Positions 10,519-24,512 of a DNA stretch of 64,000 nt are shown one piece after another. Every line of letters starts with the position of its first letter. Position 1 is the stretch's first letter. Both the position numbers and the translations under genes were made by a program. The notes below the pieces were generated by a model. It was not told where the DNA came from. It ran no database searches and worked only from the letters and a program-made list of their open reading frames with translations. The stretch comes from Helopsaltes ochotensis (Eukaryota > Chordata > Aves > Passeriformes > Locustellidae): contig VXBM01000340.1 in the NCBI GenBank assembly GCA_013400155.1, positions 235,092-299,091 of the forward strand. The letters run 5' to 3'.

Positions 10519-12233
10519 ATGAGAGATCTCAGACGTTTACATTTCAAAAGAAACATTTTTTTCTGTGGTTGGTTTTAGATTAATCTCGAAGAAACAACTG
10601 CTAATTTTATTAGCTCATTTCTTTTTTAATTATAAGAAAATTAATCATGTGCATAAATGTTTATGATTCTTATCTCCACTGTGTTTTTTCTAGCTCCAAC
10701 AAAAATCAGGCTGGTCCCAGAAAAAGATTTGCAAATCATCGGTACAAAAATTAAAAATAATAAGGATTGTGGTTAAAGAGATGTGTTTTCTTTTGCTCCT
10801 CTCAGAAAGCTCTAGAGCTACTGGCAAGATACTGGGTTTGTGTTGCAAACTGTCAAGGCCTTCAGTTTCAATATTGTCAGACTGCTTATGCCAGCTACTA
10901 ATGACCATAGAAGAGTAGGCATTTTATGTTACTGAAAAATCTAAATTGTGTTCCAGATAGGTTGACACTGATGCTTCAAATTACGAGTTTGCAAGATGAT
11001 AATTCCTAATCTCAGTAGAAAAGAGGTGTCAGATTCAGTTTTATTAAGGGAATGATTGTACTTTGCATTTTAACTCTAGAATGCTACAGAAACAATCCAA
11101 TCTCTTTGTCTCTAGAAGGATTTTCCCTTCACTTTTTTTCCTGTCTGTAAGTAAACATAGCGTACATAAGCAGATATGTTCCTTTAAGTTTCTAGTTACC
11201 TATTCTCTGTAAGCATGACTTAATCTTACACAACCTCAATATTTTCTCTGTCTTAGCTGTCATTAATCCTGAATATGCATCAGGAATTGAGCATGAGGAT
11301 GTTTGAAAGAGATTGGCGCTCCAAGAAATGGGGACTTCCTTTGTGGGGGATTAAAAAAGGCACTTTCTGGATTACCGTAAGATTCAAGTCTCTGTGGTTC
11401 TTCCTTTGAAGAAACTGGGGGAAAAACTAAGAATGGTAGATAATTTAGTGTTTTCCATGTATTTCCACGTAAGGTAACAGAAGGACATGTGTGAGTAGAA
11501 ATGGCAAGATAGTGTGAAGTTTGTGCTTCACATATCCAGAATACTATTATGCTATGTAGTTTAGGATTCCAAAAAAACCATCATATTTAAAAATCTGATG
11601 TTATGTTCTACAACATTTATTGAGGTTCATACAAATTCTAGTCCCATGTGCTTCAAAGGATAGACATCCTGAGTGTGTAATACAGCTAACACAACAAGCC
11701 AAATTGTTTAAATATCCCTTTTGAAAGGGGAGGAGGAGTGATATTGGTGAGAAAATCCTAATAATGAAAGCTTTTGGGGTGTTTTGATAGCAGCTAGTAT
11801 AATCATGAAAAGTGGTGAGCATGCTGTTACAGCCTTTTCAAGATGAATAATGTTACACTTAAAAAGAGGCTTAGGATGAATTTACTGATAAAGCAAGCTT
11901 TTATAAGGTCTTCCGTATATACAATACTTACTGGCACTCAACCAAATTATCTAAAAGAAATATGGGCATGCCCTAAAATAAATAACTTTAGGCTGTCTTA
12001 TGACTTTCAAAATACATACTAATTTAAGAAGAATAGATCTCGGTATCTTTTGTCCTGAAATAACTTGCCTAACCTCAGTATTTGTAGAGTGTATATTTGG
12101 ATCGCTTCCGAGTATTAACATGATCCAAATTGTTACCCTGTGCAAACATTTACTAAGGCAGTATGAGGTATAGTCTGTAGTCTGATGGAACTTAAAATGC
12201 CAATTAAAAATGATGACTTATTTAATGCCAACA

Positions 12234-12310
12234 GGCCATACCCTGCAGTGCTTACTCAAGCAAAATTCTAATTGACTCCAGTGGGAGTCTGCTGGAGTGA
12301 GAATGGTGGA
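12234..12310. repeat. Degraded palindromic sauropsid repeat
   Basis: CTGCAGTGCTTACTCAAGCA (12243-12262) and its continuation match a repeat I recall as common in reptile and bird genomes, containing TTACTCAGGCAAAACTCCCATTGACTTCAATGGGAG. The copy is itself an imperfect palindrome: CTTACTCAAGCAAAATTC (12251-12268) pairs with GAGTCTGCTGGAGTGA (12285-12300). I cannot give its Repbase name with confidence. A related half-copy is at 47511-47556. Confidence 0.45.
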
Positions 12311-15300
12311 GAGAGGAAGAGGCATAAGCAAAGGCACAACCTCAAATATTACTGCAGGCATCACAAGGGGCAGCATTTTGTATTCCCTGGCACCAGCGAG
12401 GAGCCTGTCTTGCTTACAGGCAAAGATTGAAAGAACAAGGATTTCTCTGCCTATCTGGAGCTCCCTGCATTTGTAGCTCACTTTAGGGAATGGTTTTGGT
12501 GAAACGTGGCTGTTAATTGAAAATTGCAGGTTTAATGACAAAAGGAAATAACTCATGAGGTTGTATGTGTTTTCAAAAATGGACATGGGACGATGAAATG
12601 AGGGTAAAAGGGGAGATGACATTAAAAAATACCCACAAAACTAAAACTTTACAAGAATCTGTTTATTTTTTAAATGTTCTAGAAACAAGATACCTCAAGA
12701 AAACAAAGTTGCAAACAAACAAAAAACGTGATTTCTCTTGGGCTTTATTTATGTTCTTCTGGTTTTCCATATCCTGCTCCCAGCAGCCAGAAATGCCTCT
12801 GCATTTCATTGTGAGTTAGTAAGGTATAAGGAATGTCATCCAAGTGATGTTGTTTGCTGTTCTCTGTCCATTGTTTGACAAGTACTTTGATGTGCTTTTT
12901 GAACTGCAAATAAACTATCTGTTGAAGATTTTGGTTTCTACTGCTTGAGATTCACTAGACAGACAAGTTGGAAGGTTTTTCTCTGGCTTTGTCACTGGAG
13001 TTATTCCTAAATGCTTTTGACAGTACCAAAAACCCTAGAGAGTGGACTTGATTGATTACTATTGACTGACACATTAGTTGGTTTTGTTTGGGGTTTTGCA
13101 GGTAAAAGTTACTCTCTATTCAGTGTGCACCTATAAATTACAGTGGTTTAGTTACCTTTATTTTTAATAATACTTTAATTTAGTATGCTTCTTGCACAAC
13201 TTTACTACTGTTGCATTTAAGTCAGCAGAACAACTTTATTGCAGACTGATACACATTAAGAGGTGTGTGGTAAGATGTTAAAAATAGTAAAGCATACTTC
13301 TAGAAGTTCTGAAACCTAAGACAGGACAATTTAATAGACTTGACTTTTTATATCTACATATTTTTAAATTATAAAAGCTTAAATGTGGACATTTGGAATG
13401 GATTATATACCTCTCTTGCAGTCTTTGTTTTACCTTCTCCACTTCCTTCTCTGAAAACAGAAATGACTTAAGTATAAGGGAGAAATGAATGTTGAGTTTA
13501 TATGGTCCTCTTGAAGACTTTTGCCATTTGTTGCCAGAAATACTGTTTTTTCTAGTAGTTTACTCTATCCTTGTGAGCAAATGATATCTTGCTCAGATTT
13601 ATCATCTTTGTGACTTAATTTTATTTTTTTTAAATTTTGCAATTTTGCTAATTATCCTGTGAGATAAGTGGATGATCTATTTAGGGAACAAAACCTGCTA
13701 TCTAAGTGCAGCTGCTGTTCCAGCAGTGGAGATGTAAGTTGTTGCCTTGGTGGTAGAGGATTTACCCAGTGGGCATGGGTATGTCAGAGGGACAGGAAAG
13801 ACCCATGTTCAGTGCTAGTTCATTTTTTTATCCTTTTCTGATCTCCATACAAGAGGAAAAATGGCAACTCTGCATTGGAATGCTGAGCATTAAGTTCAGA
13901 GAAGGAACAAATATAAATAACATCTCTGTTTTTATAGATGACATCTCCACCTCTGTGGTATCTTTCTAGCACAGAGTATTGAAGCTATCTGAAACTCATT
14001 TACCTTTGATAAATGTTGGGGGTTTTCCTCGTCTTTGTGATCTTGTTTTTAAATGACAGATATTTAAGAGGAGTGTTCAGTTGATTTAGAGCTCTTTACT
14101 CAATGCCATCTAAAACTATGCTTAAATCACTGGAAATTTTTGTAATAGATTTTGACATCAGCTGTACTATATTTTGCAAGAATTATACTCTAGTAAAACT
14201 TTGTGCTAGATTACTGCTAAAAATAAGAAATGTGCAGTTACTGTAAATTTTTTTTTTTGGTAGTAGTGTGACACTCCATTGTCATATTCCATTGTGACTG
14301 TGACAGTCATCACACCGCCATAGATCACAGTAACAGGAGTAAATAAACTGGACTGTAACCCTGGACAGATTGTGCTTAAAATAGTTCTCATTCTGATGTA
14401 CCCCTGCTCCCAGACAGCTGCTTTAAATGGTGTATTACTGCACATATTAAGGAAGTCTGGGACATTTACCTGGCTACATTTAGATTTTAATATTTAATAT
14501 GCTTAAAAGCTAGTAAATTGTGAAAGTATGTCTAATCCTGTGATTATAGTTAGCTAATTGTTAATTAGTAATTTATTTTTCTGTCAAGAGGCTTTTTTAA
14601 TATAGGTGATAGTTTGGTCTTTTCTTTTTTACTTGTGATAGGAAATTTTCATGGACTATTGAGAATATTCTCCAAGTCATGAGATATAGTGCTTATGTTC
14701 TTTCATGGAGTTTCTTTCATAAGAAGAGGTTGGTTTTGAATTTCCCAGTGTAATGAAATTTGACACCTCCAATATACTGCACAAAAATACAGTGCCTTGC
14801 TGATCACCAAAAACGAAAAAATCCCACCCCACATGGAAATTTAAGTTCACTTCAATATGTGAAGAGACTCGCCAACAGTTAGTAGTAATTATTCAGTGTT
14901 TCCTTATCAAATGCCTTCTACTAAGTAACTCCATGTCTTCTAATAAAAAGTAGAATGGCAAGGCAGTATTTGCATAACGTGATGGTGGTGTTTTTGTTCT
15001 GTCTTAAGTGTGTGTCTTTTAACATGAAGTTGTTAGGAGAGCTGACAGCTCTTTAGGTGGCTCATAATAAGGGAATGTTTCATGTAACAGCTCTGGTTTT
15101 GTAGATCAATTTTTCTATTGAATTTTTGCATTCTGTATCTGAAAATATAATTTATTATATCAAAACCTGATTTAAATAGACTTGCAATTCAGGGCTGACT
15201 TTGATCTGTCTCTGACTAAAAAACTGAACAGCTTTATCTTTCTATCATTTTATTTCGCAGAAGTGTAATAGCTTCAAGTGCTTAAAAACCACAGTGATTT

Positions 15301-18300
15301 AAATATTCTCTTTCTCCTTATCTTTTTTTGTTGGTTCCTCTAATTTAACATTGCAGGTGAAATGATGAAAACTGTGCAGACTTTAAAAAAAATTTTTAAG
15401 GGTTGACTTCATTGTAAACTGCATGAGATTTTTTGGCTTTCGGCTATAGCCTTTGGTTTCAGCTGATTTCTACTTTTTCTTGTGGTTTTTATGTGTGTTT
15501 CTGTGGAGGTTGTGTTTTGAATGCATATTTAAGTACGTAACCGTGTGCATGGATGTCTGCAGGGCAGGTGACTGCTGCAGTCCTGCTGACATTAGAGGCC
15601 TCTGGTGATGCTAAAATCAAGGCCATTCAGAACTGTATTCCAGGTCAGGAGCAGACATTTCTGGGGGCTAAAATGTACCCACTTAAAGCATGATGATTGG
15701 CCAATATTTTATAAACACTTCTTTTTCCTTAGGGTTTGCTAAATATCTTGTGTGTGGCCATTATAAAAAAACATACTTGTTAACAAAAATGGCTTTAAAT
15801 GAGTTTGTTCTCCTGAAAGGCAGCCTGTTTCCAAGACCTATGCCAACTGAAACATGTCCTACTAATTATGACTGTAGGGAGACCAAGCAAATAAAAGACT
15901 GAACTATGCTTGTGGCAGTCATTCATCGCACAAGAGGAAACACATGGAATTTATTTTCATTTTTAATTTCACTGCCTGGATACTGGGGACTGTTCTCTTT
16001 TGCTCTCGTTGTGCACTCTTGCTGTTTGAGCTGTCCTATGGAGCATCCTTTTATGTTTCTTAGAGATTGTAAATGTTTGTTTTCTAGATTTGTTCAGTTA
16101 AAAGAATAATAATTATGTTTGCCTTGTAGTAACTGTGCCATCTAATCCATATTAAACAGTGCAACTATACACGTAGACCAGTTTCGAAGGAAACATGATC
16201 TCCTCTGCTGCCCCTGAACGCCTTCTGGAACTTTAGAAAGTGAAGTATGTTACTTTAATCACACCCTGTTTTTGCCATCCTAATCCTGAACTCATATTTT
16301 CAACAAAATTACAGCTTTTTAAATGTTTACCACCAGTGCTGTTGTGAAGTTTATCATGCACCAAATGATTTAAGATACTTAAATGGTATTGGAACAAATT
16401 ACTGCCTTCCTTATGACAGACAACAGATGAGTACTTTACACTACTTAGTCTCAGCTTCTTTAACTAAAATACTGTGATTGTTTTCCATCCAGTAGTTCTG
16501 TAATTACTCTTTCTTTATGTTCACTGTAAGAAGTAAGACAGCATTTCTTAGTCTCTTTAAATGGCATAGTCAATATAAATCTTGTGCATTTTTGGGAAGA
16601 TGATCAATTATTTCATTTATGTACCCATGTGAGTAGAATGGTCGTTTAGTTGGGTAAAATTTGGCAAAGATACTTTCTTATTGTCTTGATTCTATTGCAA
16701 GAATTCATGAGGTAAATTTCAAGAAGTTGAGTGTCTTTACTGGAATGCTGGTAGGATCTAAGCTTGTCATTTGAGGAGTGTCAAATTACATCTGTGCTTT
16801 GATCACTAGATACCTGCTTTGGCTTACAGGTTAAGGAAAAGAAAAACTGATGACTCAGTTAAGGAAGGGATTGACCAAGGTTTGGATTTGTTGGTGTGAA
16901 AGTCTCCCTCCAAGGTTTGCAAAGACCACAACCTGCTGCTGCAGTTTCACACCTTCCAGAAGGGTGTCTGTCCATTGTTCAACTTCCTTCCTGTTTCCAG
17001 GCTTCCCAGCTGTGCTGTTTTGCTGTATGTGTTGGGTGGATTTTCTGGTGATCTGATGAAGTGAGCGAGGTGGTTTGCTCTGTGTTCTTTGCTATGTTGA
17101 CCAAATTCAGATTAATTTCACATAAATTGCAAATAAATCAGAAAGTCTTGTCTACTGTACTGGCATCTAAGAGAGCCAGTAAAGACATGGTGTATAGACA
17201 GCTTCTGTATTTCATTGACTTGAAAAAGGCATAAAGTTAGTGCACTGATAAAAGATAATGCTTAAGAGAGCTGTGTCCTGAATTGGGAGCTGTGAAATAA
17301 AGAAATAGGAAAATAAGTTTTTTCAGATATTTTCGTATTTTTAACAAGGCGTTTGGAGTTACCAGCATGGTAAAACATTTTTTACCAGTGGCAAAATGTC
17401 AGAATTTTATGTATTAGGTATCAGATAATTTGTGCAGACAAGTATTTAATGACATGCTGCTGGCATTTTTTATTTTATCAGTGCTTTGCTTTTGAAGGAG
17501 CCCTCAGCTGCAGTTACACATCCACACTCACATGCAGGCAGAGAGGCTGCCTGAAGCTGAATCTGTGACCGACCTGGGCTGTGTTCCTGCTGGAGCCAGC
17601 CTCTGGGGATGTAAGTGTGGGAGGATCTGGGGAAGAAGCGGACGCTGCTCTTCTGGGATTCTGAAGTGACCCCATGCCATCAAAAGAAAAGTGTTTTCAC
17701 AGAAGTATTGCTGAGGAGTGAGAGTGGTACTTAGTGTAAGCACGTCCTGTGCAGACCACAGAACATGTCTAAGAAATGCCGCATCTTTGCTCACAGAAGT
17801 TTTCAGAAGTCTGATAAAGTCAAACACACTTCTCCAAGGACTCTTTGCCATTGCTTTGAATTACTCCTACGGGAATTATTTAAAGGGCTTGGAGAACTGA
17901 GATGGTAAGGAATGTAGTGCAGAAATAATTGATCCCTTTGGTTTATTAGGTTGTGTCCCTGTTGAGGAAGTTTTGTCAATAACAATAACATTGTAGAGAT
18001 GTCTGTCTGCAGTTAGTCTGTAGCTAGATCAAACATTTCATGGGGTTCTAGTTACGTGATTTCTCCTTGAAGAAGGTGATGTATTATTTAATTTGTAACT
18101 AAGTCCTGGGACATCTTGAAGAACAGCATTGTTATTTATCTTTGCTATTCCAGGCAAAAGTCTGCTGGTTATGTACAGCGCTAGCTTGAGTTTGGGAAAG
18201 GCTGGCTTGCATACAGTTGATAATGATTTTGGAATATTTTCAGAGCAGAATTAAACAATTAACTTCTAAATTTTATTTGAAAGCATTGTGTGCTTGAAGG

Positions 18301-21300
18301 AAACCTTTGAGGACAGTGTTTGCTGAGTTTGTGCTTGTAGTTCTTACAGAGTGATTTGATTTTTATTTTATATTTTTTTAAAAATGCATTTGCTTTTAGA
18401 TACGAGCTAGCACAAGAAAAATATTTCCTCAGTTGGTACCAACACTCCCACTTTTTTCTCTAGGAATAATAAAGATCTGTTTGCCTGGAATCAGTGCTGA
18501 GGTGTGTTACCTCACAATTAGCAAGCAGACTTACTCAGGGTTGCTCTTTACAACTGTTAAGATGCTGGAGAATTAAACTGATTCTGTGTTGACATTTTAA
18601 ATGTTTCAGCCGCCCTATACAAAAATCTGTTGCTGCAATTGGTATGCTGGCTTTTCTGCATTAATCACGTTGTGCAAAGTAGTTTCTGATGGTTTCCTTT
18701 AGTAACCTTCATATGGTAAATTAAACCTTGAGTTCTAAGTATCTGATTGTACTGACCTTCACTTCAAGGAGGTTTTTTATTTAAACTTGCAGCCTTCCAT
18801 CAGACAGAAACACGATCGCCAATAAAAATAAAATAAACACCCAGTCTTGCACCCTCAGCTTACTTGAACAGACGTGTTCATAAACGTATAGCTCTTAGTT
18901 GGGCAGATACAGGCAGCCTGCTGACTACATTTACATTTTAAAATTTACTGCAGTGAGGGTCATTCCAATTCAAAAGAGAGTATTTGGTAAATAAGTTGGC
19001 AAGCAGAATGACTTTGTAGTGTTTAAAGCAGCTCTGCCAAGAATTGGCTGAAAAATGCTTGTTGTCTGATTGCACCTATTGAAATGAGACGGGAGAGAAA
19101 ACATTTGGATTTAGTAGAATAAAATATATGAGACTCCTTCAGTCCGTGAAGGATCTGCCATACTCTAGCATGTAATTCCTTGTGATCTCTGCCTTGAAAA
19201 TGGTAATGAAGGGAGAAGAAATTTGGTGACCAGTAACAATCAACGAGAAAGTGTCTAATGAGTGATATAGCCATAAATGACAGTTACTTTTATAGTTACT
19301 CTATGGAAGTTCCAAACCCCTTGTCTTGAAATGCCAGTTTAGTGGAGGCCATATAGCATATTCAAAATATGCTGTGAATAGGTTAGGACAATATGAAGGA
19401 AAATCACCCCAAAAATCAGGAGATCCAAATCTAGTGAGAGAGCTGGGAGTTTATTTCTCTCACTGTCAATCATAGGGTGCCAGTACTTGTACCAAAAGTG
19501 TTTGTCTCTTCATCTTGTCTTCTGGCAATTAGGCTCCAGTGAGCAACACATTTTCAGTACAGATGGTTCTTGATTAGAGCAGTTGAGGAATGGGGCCTCT
19601 GGCCCAATATTTGTATGACACTTGTACAAGTAACACAGAAAACGCCTTTGAACTGTGTGCAGTTCAGATCTTACTTGTAGGAAGTGGAGACTAGAGGTAA
19701 TTATTTACATTTGTTTCAGATTAGCTGTTTCCTGCCCTTCCTAAAAGAGATTATGTTTCCCTGTCTTTTCTTTTGTACAGCTATCTGTTTTACTTATTCT
19801 TCCACTTTCTGAAAGGAAAAGAACAGTAGGAAGGAAAGAAAAAGCTTTGCTTTTTGAACAGAAACCTGCATAACATGGCTAAGGAGTGCACTCTCTTCTT
19901 ATAACTCATGGTCTACATCCAGATTAATCAAAGGGACCCTGAGGGTAAAGATTCAAGGCTCTTCCGGACTACAGAAGATGGTGAAGTCCATACCTCCTCA
20001 GAAATTTCCCTGCCACAGTCCTCTGCCACTTACAATAACGGAGATTTAGTTCTAATCTGGCACTGAGTGATTTGTTTTGTTCCTAATGAGAATTTAGCCT
20101 CACATTTTGCTCTGGTTCAGAGATATTTCTGTGGTCATTCTGGCAAAACACGTAGCATAGTATTAAATTTTTAGTCAGGAGGATTGTTTTTTATTAGTCA
20201 AAACTGGTAGGACATCTTTGTGAAAAGAGTTGATAAAAAACATGTTTGCTTAGCTGTATTGTCCAGTCCTCAGGATTTTTATGCTTGAAGCAGTTGCAAG
20301 TTAATACCTGGCAGTAAATACTAAATCCATGTGTGGTGACTGGCAGATTAAGCACTAGGGATTCCAGCGGAGATTAGACCACACATTTTGAATGTGCAGA
20401 TGTCAGTACTATTTTACGTCACAGTGCTGAGTTTAGCTGCCTTATGTTTTGCATATAAACAGAGGCTATTATATCATCTTTTTCTTCTTTTTTTTTTCTT
20501 CTTTTCTTTTTTTCTGGTGTCCCATTTTCTCATTTTAGTTGCTTCTCAGTGGTGCTTTTGGCGCTGTTCATCCTCACAGAGATCAAGAGATAACTGGTGC
20601 AGCACAAACATGAAAGGCAGTATAAGACTGTGAGCCCACTACGTGAGTTAGACAAGTGGCCTTCTGGTTGAATCTGAGAGAGGAGGAGAAAGAGCTGGAG
20701 GATTTGAGAGGGAGTTGAAGTCGGGCAATTTAGTGGCAGAATAAAAGTAGGGACGCAGAGGTGGAAAAACGAAATGAGACGTGGCTTTGGGAATGTTGTG
20801 TCATACGGATGTGATCCTTTTCAGAGCTGCCGCCTTTCACCTGGGTTGCTCGCAGTTTGCTAGATAATATGTTTATGTGTTAATATCAAATGCACTTTAT
20901 GAATATGCTTATGAATCCATGTAAAGTAAATAAAAGTCATAAAAGAAGTATTTCTGGCCTTGAAGCCTTAAAATCAGTATGGGGAGAAGTGAGCTGTGTC
21001 CATAAACCCAGCAAAGTGAGAAAATGAATTCACTTTCACCAGCTAAGTGCAGCCAATTCTGAATAGAACTATCCACATGTAACTGATCACCACCACTCAC
21101 TGATGTTGCAGGATCTGCTGAACAGGAGCAAATGGTGCTAACAAGTCCAGTAATACTATCAACAGACCTATCGTGTTGCATAAATGCCATTAGTGACTCT
21201 TGTTAGCTTTCACTGCACTCAAGGGATGGAACAGTGCCTTAGGGAGACTGATGACCTTGCAACACTGTGTTTAAGGAGACATTGTCTCCTCACGAAATAA

Positions 21301-22989
21301 CTGTTTTACTCCATTTTTGTCAGATGTTCTTTAATCTGTACGTACTGGAGGTGTGCAATTAAAGGTTCCTTGGCCTGTTTCTTTCCTCCAGTGAACCCTG
21401 AAAGAAACTGGCTTTTATTATGTAGAACTCTGCTTTAATTTGATGATTATATTATATTTCAAACATCAGGGTTTCTGCTAATTGCCTGCCAGGAATGAAT
21501 TCCTCTTCTGCACTCTGCCTGTTCTTCTTACTATTTTGACTTTGGTGAAATCAGGGTTCCTTGGGAGCATCAAAAACAGGTCGTAGCTGACATCTGGAGA
21601 CAAAGTAGGTCAGGTCAGTGAAATCTCCAGGAAGCTGATGCAGAGAATTCCTTTGCTTCTCTTGACAGTGATTTGCTTTCAGACCTGTGATCATTCAGGT
21701 TTTTCTTCTGGCTTAGCCTGGCTGGAGCTCTGGGTGTGTTTTATCTTTGTGCTGCAGAGGTGTGGTTTGGCTTTGGAACTGTCTGGACTTCCTTCTTCTC
21801 ATTAGCTCCTGGCCATTGCAAAAGCTTTGTGTAACACTGCTGCTTTGGTGTTTTCTGTTCTGTAGGTACAGTAGGCTAAGTATTTCACTCCTAAATTGAA
21901 GACTGTAGCTTTCAGCTTAATGGAAGCTATTTGGGTGAGACCCAGTTGCATGTGATACAGAGGTCAGACTGGATCACAGAGGTCACAAAGGACGTGTGCC
22001 TTGCTATGCAGAAGGAATTTAACGTTTTACAAGTCTGACTCCCAGCCTTCAGGTAGCTGAAATTAGGATTAGTTTCCCTCAAGTGGTCCCTTATTCTCAA
22101 TCCTTACCGTGAGTGCAAGGACAAAGCTAATGTTTTACCTGCGTTTTCTCCAGATTGAGGTGTCTTCAAAGAATTGTTCTTTTCTCCCTGACTGCAAAGG
22201 AGAACAACTCTTCCAGCAACTTAACCAAAGATATCTGCCAACCAAGGGAATAATTAGCAGCCAAAGAGTTTGATAAAGCTCTTTAACCTTTTCAAACAGA
22301 AAACCATGTGTTGCTTATTCCACATTGCTTCTGAAGTTGGACTTTTTTTTCTCCTAGCACTGCAGAAACAATTTTGAATGGATAAGAATCAAATTGCTTC
22401 AAAGGGAGGTGGATCCTCCAACACTGCAAAAATGTTGAAGGGATAGGAAACTCAATAATTGCAAGTTCTGCTGTGTTAAAGCTCTCAGATCTAGTCATCT
22501 CTTGCTGTTGTGCCACTTGCAGGAGCTGGAGGACTTCTTGGAATCTACTCTTCTTAAGCTTATGCTTCTGTCTAAACTAGTTCATTTGGGTTTGTTTGGG
22601 AAGTGTGGCAAGGGGATTCTTTTTCTTTACCTGGCCTTCCCAGACTCAAGGTTTCTTGCATAAAAAATGATATTTTAATATTATAAAAGAGCTTTGAAAA
22701 AAGACTCTAATTTTCTCCACTTGTGGGATGCAGTATTTATTTAATCTACCACTTAAAAAGTGGTATTTTACACTCTATAGCTCTAGTGCTATGAGCACAT
22801 TCTTGGGACACAGCCAGACTTCCCGGTTTCCCCACAACATTTGCAAATGCACAGAGGAGATCTTTGCTTGATTAATACTGGTTTTATCCAAGGCAGTGCA
22901 GTCCATTTTCATGTAAATCTTCTGTATTAGTGTTCTTTAATAATTAGTCAGAGATGTGAACAGAGCAGTGCTGATTGATGAGTAATAAA
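12311..22989. other. Unique non-coding DNA
   Basis: No gene, RNA gene or clear transposon was recognised. The area 20690-20870 has more CpGs than its surroundings (for example around 20720, 20752, 20769, 20780 and 20830), but nothing marks it as a promoter. A hairpin ACCACTT/AAGTGGT is at 22748-22764. Open frames, such as 107 codons on the minus strand at 17528-17851, carry no recognisable domain. Confidence 0.5.
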
Positions 22990-23340
22990 CTGTAGCTGCT
23001 GAAGGAAAAGACACGTGAGTCAGCAGGGACTGAAATGGGACCTCAGGCATGTAAAGCATCCTCTGTGTAGTTGAAGGGGGGGGTGGGTAGCAGCAGTGAG
23101 CTGTGACCACCAGCTCCTGCCAGCAGCAGAGGATGGGACTGTGCTTTTGGGACCCTGCCGCAGAGCCAGGTGTGGTGGCACAGCCACAGTGGTGACACGC
23201 TGCTGGACAAGGCCCTTGTTCCCGTTGAACCCTGGCTGGAGATGGATCGCTGCTGAACTGGATGCAGCTTACTGTCCTACTGGGACACCCTCTCTTGGGA
23301 ACCTTCCTACCCTTCTGATCCATCTGAAGAGGCAAGGCTG
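22990..23340. other. GC-rich patch of unknown nature
   Basis: About 350 bp markedly richer in G+C than the flanks, with a G8 run near 23077 and a handful of CpGs. A 140-codon minus-strand frame (22937-23359) is open across it, rich in Cys, Pro and Ser. I recognise no domain, start context or splice sites. It could be an old repeat, a GC-biased patch or, least likely, a lineage-specific exon. Confidence 0.4.
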
Positions 23341-23862
23341 AAAGGAATGTGCCATTCATTTTGTTTTAATTACACCTTTACCATTTGTCTGTATATTTAT
23401 ATAATAAACTCAAGTCAAGGAAAGGTGAAAGAACTGGTGCTCTAATGGCAGAAAGCCTATCTGATTTTGAAGGTGTTAATCTTTCATGTTGGGAACTGCT
23501 AGTGACCTCAATTTTTTTTCTTAAGCAAGTCTGAATCTTTCCTTAGAGTAAAAAAAATCTTGATAGAATAGGATTTAAGAACATTTTGCCATTTTCTGTT
23601 GTGATCACCTGATCAAGTCTCAAGAGCATATTACGTCCTCTTCAGTTCTCAGTTATGACTTGGTTTGTTATGAATAAATTTACCTGGCTTTTTTTTGTGA
23701 AATATATCACAGCCCTCTGCGAAGTGTTTATGAGTAAGTTAGCATCTGCTAAATGGATTTGTTTTGCAATTTCCTTGAATGACTGACTGTCTTCAAATGT
23801 GGCTGAAGTTAGGCCTAGTAATCAGCTGGAGTTAAGGCTGATGTGCCTTAACATAACCATGG

Positions 23863-23996
23863 AATCATAGAATCATTAAGGTTGGAAAAGACCTCCAAGG
23901 TCATTGAGTCCAGCTTTTAGCTGATCTCCACTGTGTCAGCGGGACCATGGCACTCAGTGTCACATCCAGTAATTTTTTGAGCACCTCCATGCCTTT
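23863..23996 (-). mobile_element. CR1 LINE 3' tail, young subfamily
   Basis: The plus strand begins with the reverse complement of the CR1 tail octamer (AATCATAGAATCATTAAGG, 23863 on), followed by GGTTGGAAAAGACCTCCAAGG, TCATTGAGTCCAGC and a GTGTCACATCCAGTAATTTT block. This is the typical antisense view of an avian CR1 3' UTR, truncated after about 134 bp as most CR1 copies are. The low divergence of the tail suggests a younger copy than the one at 8866-9290. Confidence 0.88.
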
Positions 23997-24508
23997 AAAC
24001 AAAGGAATGTAATACATATGTATTTTTATCCTAATTTTTGACTTCTGATTTTGCTGCTTGTCAGTATTTTTAGTAGTTTTACGATATCTGACCATTTTGC
24101 TATCTGGAGTGCTTTTTCTGTTGTTAATGTCTTTTCTTGTGCTTAGACTTAGACTGGACACCATTGTATGAGTTATATTTGTTCACTGGGCTCAGGTATC
24201 TTTTGTTGTGACTGAGGTTTGTGAGGCATCCATTGTTTGTATTACAAAAGATGCGTGAATTAATATTTAGAGAATTTCTGGTCTCGGTGATAATTTCTCA
24301 CAGAGATTCAGCTACCACCATATCTAATTGTGCCTTGTGCCATTACCTCATAGAAGGTATGCAGGGAAGGAAGGTCTTTCTGTTCTTGGGAACTTGTATT
24401 ATTTGGAAAGAGCCTCATCCTAGGAAGGTGCTGGATGTAAGACTGAGTAAACTCAGTTGTACTGGATGGCAAGTCAGTTATGTATACCTCAGTCTTTTTT
24501 TCTTGACA

Positions 24509-24512
<4 letters not shown>
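23997..24512. other. Unique non-coding DNA
   Basis: Nothing recognisable lies between the CR1 tail and the T run. Confidence 0.5.

Larger units (their letters stand above)
9291..12233. other. Unique non-coding DNA
   Basis: No gene is supported. A short TTTTG repeat is at 9719-9741 and a GAGGAG run near 10018-10031. A MIR-like scrap (9554-9588) and a CTCF-like motif (10507-10518) are listed separately. Confidence 0.5.
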
